Positions 60,301 through 64,000 of a stretch of 64,000 nt of DNA are shown here, piece after piece. The position numbers were made by a program, and so were the translations under genes. The DNA is from Mytilus trossulus. Taxonomy: Eukaryota > Mollusca > Bivalvia > Mytilida > Mytilidae. The notes below the pieces were generated by a model, which was not told where the DNA came from, did not search any database, and was given only the letters and a program-made list of their open reading frames with translations. Position 1 is the stretch's first letter, and the number at the start of each line of letters is the position of its first letter. The stretch is from NCBI RefSeq assembly GCF_036588685.1, contig NC_086386.1:45803878-45867877 (forward strand). Reading direction: 5' to 3'.

Positions 60301-61630
60301 CGAACTGAAAATTCTAGATTTTTTTATCTATTAATCAGCAAGAAACAAAATTACCAAACAACCTTGCTCATTATGTAAGATCAATGTACAATTGAGAGTG
60401 TTGTAGAGTTTATTAAAAATTCTTGCTTTTATTACTTATTAATTAAATTCTTTCATTTGACAGCAATGATCCATCCTCACTACCAAATTACCTTGAAGTT
60501 CAGACTACACGAAGATACTGAATACTGAATCGGACTTATTAATTACATATATAATTAATTAATATCCTCTTTTCAGCCTCAGACTAAGTGCAGTTTGTGG
60601 TGATACCAAAGAACCTTCAAGCTCACCAGTCTTAAATAAACTGACTACGCCATCGCTTAAAAATAACAAAAAACAACATATATTAGATGTGTCAAAGCGA
60701 CACGAATGACCCTGTCTCAAATCTGCAATTTCAGTACCACATGTGGACACAAACATGATGCATGGTTGTCTCACATATCAAACATCAGCTTAAATCTTGA
60801 GGCGTATAGAATAAAAGTCTGTATAACTGTTATTTTTAACAACTTATCAAAGTCCATAGCCCGTAATTTCGGCAAAACTTAGCCAAGCGGAACAAATCTT
60901 TAACTTGCTTTGTAACCCATCTTGGTTAACTGACATGCAAAAGATCATCCCAATATCTGAAAGAGTTTAGCAAAGAAGTCCGTATAACTGTGATTTTCAA
61001 CAATTTATCAAAGTCCAAAGGCCGTAATTTTGGCAAAAATTTGTGGACCGGAACAAAACTTAAACTTGATCTGTGACTCATCATGGTTAATTCACATACC
61101 AAATATCAGCCCAATATCTGAAGGCGTTTAGAAGAAAACTCCGTAGAATGTTTTTTTGCGGAATGACGGAGATACGGAATTTTGGAATTACGAAGTTTCA
61201 AATTACGGACAAGGGTAAAACTATATGGCAACGACAACTTCGTTGCGGGGCCATTAAAAGATAAAAACTAGGCAACTCGATTAACACCAAAATAGAAGGC
61301 GATTTCAAGTGTTCCGGAAAGGATAGCACATCCTGCCCCACATGTGGCACCAGTAATGCTGATATTCGTTATCAAGTAGTTGACACAACCTTGTATACTG
61401 GCAAACTAGTTCAAGAATCAACGTTAAATCTTGTTTTCAAGAACCATGTCTTACCTTTTTGATTCCAACATCACTCCAGCTATCTATTAGTGGATTTCTA
61501 ACATGACGTGTAGTAACTACTGTATCCAGTGGTGTTGGAAGGTCATAACATTCCGTCTGGTTTGTCCATGCTGTGTAAACAGACCTTTCATTTCCGCTAT
61601 ATGCAACAAATACTGGTAACCACTTGATAA
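57394..61630 (-). CDS. Unrecognised, probably extracellular protein; three internal exons
   Basis: Three minus-strand exons chain in phase: 61630-61455, 58762-58596, 57566-57394, giving 172 residues. Borders are clean (TTTAG/…AAAAAG|GTAAG; TTAG|GTTAAAG…GACAT|GTAATG; TATAG|GTTTGAAC…ACTG|GTGAGT). Visible features: a WTNQTECYDL start, WSDVGIKKVKVQLV, AWLIFNGENTNNINWFS, STCETDGGWLVVCGKRRWCQWE. Four cysteines, two or more N-glycosylation sequons and a beta-rich pattern suggest a lumenal or secreted domain. The layout reminds me of uncharacterised mollusc extracellular proteins with a repeated WFS…Ss…C..D.GWL pattern, but I cannot name the family. The first exon enters with one base missing and the last leaves with one base over, so both ends lie outside what I could find. 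Confidence 0.75.
57780..58010 (+). repeat. Mussel dispersed repeat (GGGGCCAGCTGAAGGA family), copy 2
   Basis: CCCAAGTCAGGAGCCTCTGG, TAGGGGCCAGCTGAAGGACT and GGCTGTTGTCTGATCTATGG follow in the order known from 10340-10500. A fragment with CCTAAGTCAGGAATCTGATG lies near 62420. It lies in an intron of the unrecognised gene. Confidence 0.7.
58800..58985 (-). repeat. tRNA-derived SINE
   Basis: On the minus strand the A-box-like TGGTCTAGCGGG is followed, at an extended distance, by a perfect B box GGTTCGAATCC, then a non-tRNA body with ATCTAACATTGTTGGGTTG and a TATATATA tail. The A-B distance and the body exclude a plain tRNA gene. The layout fits a mollusc tRNA-headed SINE. It lies in an intron of the unrecognised gene, in the same orientation. 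Confidence 0.75.
59243..59377. repeat. 135-bp palindrome
   Basis: ATAATACATGGCAAAATCCG and its inverse close a hairpin whose arms continue, with few mismatches, through GATACGNCATNTGATACG and ATCAATATCAGCCCGAGGGCC to a TTTA loop. The arms are about 65 bp each. Confidence 0.85.
59800..59893 (+). repeat. Short tandem repeat of ATGCGATACGGG
   Basis: Five variants of ATGCGATACGGG(T/G) follow a run of about 20 A. The GATACGG word also occurs in the palindrome at 59243-59377, so both may belong to one element. Confidence 0.75.
60787..61250 (+). repeat. Tandem repeat, about 165-180 bp unit
   Basis: AGTCCGTATAACTGTGATTT-type text with CAACTTATCAAAGTCCA and GGCCGTAATTT(T/C)GGCAAAA occurs twice, followed by a third partial unit ending in GCAACGACAACTTCGTTGCG. 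It lies between exons of the unrecognised gene. Confidence 0.75.
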
Positions 61631-61879
61631 CTAAACATAATATAAAATACGTCTAATCATGATATTTATGTGTAAGGTACAACATATTTATATGTAAATA
61701 AGTACTATAACGCTTCCGCAATCCCAAGAAATTTAAAAGGTTATGTTATCAGAATTTAGAGCAATTTATGTACAATATTAAATAAATGAAGTGACCAGAT
61801 CGATACAGTCTTCAAACAACCAGTACAAACCCAAACAAAATTGTATGAGCTATACCGAATTAGTTCTACTACGTATATA

Positions 61880-62098
61880 CTGTAAACCAACTTATTTTCG
61901 CGGATACTTTATTTCGCGTTTTTCTCTTTCATGACCACTTCGCGGCTATTTAATTTCGCGATTTTCTGTTATATTTGATAAAGTTTAGTAAGGAAAGATC
62001 CACGTTTTACATATTCGCGACTATTTATATTCGCGTTTTTTTTTCTACTCGCGAAAGTCGCGAAAATAAATCGCTCGCGAAAATAAGTTGGTTTACAG
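61880..62098. mobile_element. 219-bp TA-flanked MITE with CTGTAAACCAACTTATTTTC ends
   Basis: CTGTAAACCAACTTATTTTC followed by GCG is inverted exactly at the right end. TA flanks both sides (61878-61879, 62099-62100). The interior has inverted TTCGCG words. Expected of a mariner-type non-autonomous element. Confidence 0.9.
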
Positions 62099-62100
62099 TA

Positions 62101-64000
62101 TTCATTTATTGCAGATATTCATTTTACTTTTTTCCCCTTTGTTTTCTTTTTTCCATAAAAGTTCCTTTCTGTTATTTGAGAAAGAATATAAATAATAAAA
62201 TGAAAAGAAAAGAATAAGTCAATGAAAATTTAATGTCCGCATTAAAAAGACAGAAGAATCCGGTTCAGGATAATTAACAATATAATTTTACGTCATGTTC
62301 TCTTGGTCTAAAAAATAAAATATGTAAGGGGAGCATAATGTGATGTAACACTATTGTTTAAGATAAGTGTGAGGGTTCGGTAACATTAAAACGTTTAGAC
62401 ATGTTGCAATTGTTTGCACCTGTCCTAAGTCAGGAATCTGATGTTTCGTATTTGTCGTTTGTTGATGTGGTTTATAAAAGTTTCTCGTTTCTTTTTCGTC
62501 TCTTTTTTTTTTGTATCCTGATAATTAAGCAGCATTCTTTTTCATAATGGTTTGTTAAACATTTAAGTGAATGCATTTAAGTTTCAAACTGTAAATATCA
62601 AATGAAGCGGCAAATGGTTCCCTTTTGTAAGAGTATTATATAATGCATTTAATTTTTGCACTTTTTAAAGCCTCAAATGGAGTGTTTTACACACATTCAA
62701 AGCCGTATGAATTTATGATTTAGAAACTTATGTAAACAGCAATAAATATTGCCAATATTTCTTCTTTTGTATAATACTCATGTAGTGGCCTTATAATGGA
62801 GTACTTCTGATAACTCAGGATGCTTTGTTTTTGAAATATAACTTTTTAATTGCATTCGAATGGCGTTGTCAGCATTAATGCAATATGTTAAAATTTTCCT
62901 ATTTGTTAGAATATTACTTAACCGCATTAAAATGTGTGTTATTTATAACTTCAGGATTAAAAGTTTTAAACAAACTGAGAGCACTATAGATTCATATTTT
63001 AAAATACTTAAGTCGATTTGAATACAAATTGCCAATATCTATTTTTTTATAAATTTATATGCATTGTTTGAAATAAAAGGGAAGGAACTATTTTTATAAC
63101 AAACATTGTGCGGTCTACAGGGATGACAATTTTAATCAAATAGACATTGAACATCATATGTAAAGGTCGATCAACAATTTTCTTTTTAAATGCATGAAAC
63201 AATGACCTACGGCAAATATTTTGCAATAAGTGTATACTCTCAAATCAAATTTTAATAGATCACTAGTCGTCTGTTTTATTTCAAGTCTTTACAAATTGCA
63301 TAGTTAAGGTTACCGCACGCTTTGCTCTTCAACTTTTTACTTGTTTGGCTTTATAAATATTTTGATATGAGCGTCACTGATGAGTCTTATGTAGACGAAA
63401 CGCGCGTCTGGCGTACTAAATTATAATATATGACCATTGTAACATCATTTTCCAATAACTTCTGAAAATATTTTTAAATGTGATTCTTTTTTTATATATC
63501 ATTGCAACATATCAATAAGCCATTTAGATACAAATAAAATCAAACTGTTAAATGTTATTTAAGGTGGTATGGGTGTCTTCCTCCATCTTGGATTGTGAAA
63601 AACAGTGAACCAAAGGTCCAGATTTTCTATCAAGTTAGCAAAATAAGAATCAATTTATAAGAATATAACTTATAAATATAATTTTTTTTACAAATGTTGA
63701 TTATTTTTGTTTGTTTTAAAAAAAAATTAAATTGCCATTTTAAGGTGAGGTAACTCTAAAATAGTGCATTTTCTGAAGGATTCTACATGAAATTTTCCTA
63801 TTTTGTATTGTAGACGGAAAAATCTCACGGTGACTCTACCTTTTTTTAAAAAAATTCTCAAAGCATTGTCTGAAAGCTATCTTTTCCTCAAGTATTTAAA
63901 AATTCTATCATTTTGTTTAGTTTCTAACCACAAAATAGTGTTTTTTCTTGTAAAATCCTTACAAAATGTGTCATTTGTCGCGTGCTGTAGCTTGAGAAAA
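62101..64000. other. Non-coding end of the window
   Basis: No exon was found, including the missing 5' exons of the minus-strand gene. It contains a repeat fragment near 62420, the hammerhead at 63371-63414, and from 63563 (after a TTAA) the start of another element beginning GGTGGTATGGGTGTC that runs past the window end. Confidence 0.5.
63371..63414 (+). ncRNA. Hammerhead ribozyme, all elements intact
   Basis: Stem I half GCGTCA pairs with TGGCGT (63409-63414; two G-U pairs). Core CTGATGA is at 63377-63383, stem II GTCT/AGAC with TATGT loop, GAAA at 63397-63400, then CGCGCG and the cleavage triplet GTC ending at 63408. Flanks CTTTATAAATATTTTGATATG and ACTAAATTATAAT are those of the retrozyme repeat, but only one hammerhead is present here. 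Confidence 0.85.

Overview
The window looks like nuclear DNA of a bivalve mollusc, most probably a mussel (Mytilus or a close relative). It is AT-rich. Its genes are split into short exons with GT/AG borders. It is crowded with interspersed repeats of the mussel type, including the hammerhead-ribozyme 'retrozyme' repeat and the 'gcccc...ggcatt' scavenged repeat. The species call is inference from repeat content and was not checked against a database.

Layout. (1) Positions 1-11,533, plus strand: a CD36-family class B scavenger receptor, closest to LIMP-2/SCARB2. Twelve exons chain in frame to 480 residues and a stop; only the N-terminal membrane-anchor exon is missing. (2) 13,484-17,854: a 4.4 kb element with imperfect terminal inverted repeats. 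It carries a decayed gene for a multi-domain protein with FEN/XPG-like nuclease motifs and a Cys-rich tail. (3) 18,192-31,671, minus strand: a complete nine-exon OCIAD1 gene (298 aa). (4) 31,672-33,566: a 1.9 kb divergent intergenic region holding a dimeric hammerhead retrozyme. (5) 33,567-50,293, plus strand: a complete nine-exon CEP44 gene (606 aa). (6) 50,294-57,393: probable 3' UTR and then repeats. (7) 57,394-61,630, minus strand: three in-frame exons of an unrecognised gene, incomplete at both ends. (8) 61,631-64,000: repeats, a MITE, and the best-preserved hammerhead ribozyme of the window.

The genes do not form a pathway. SCARB2-like is a lysosomal membrane receptor, OCIAD1 is an endosomal/mitochondrial membrane protein, and CEP44 is a centriole protein. 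OCIAD1 and CEP44 are head-to-head and may share a promoter region. Introns and spacers are dominated by non-autonomous DNA transposons (several TTAA, TA and CAGTCAGGGG families), tandem arrays with periods of 27, 35, ~150, 161 and 169 bp, and large hairpins.

The most interesting items are the TIR element with the nuclease-like gene family, the hammerhead copies in different states of decay, the CAGTCAGGGG element family, the loss of a conserved disulfide pair in the LIMP-2-like protein, and a 21-nt microexon in OCIAD1.
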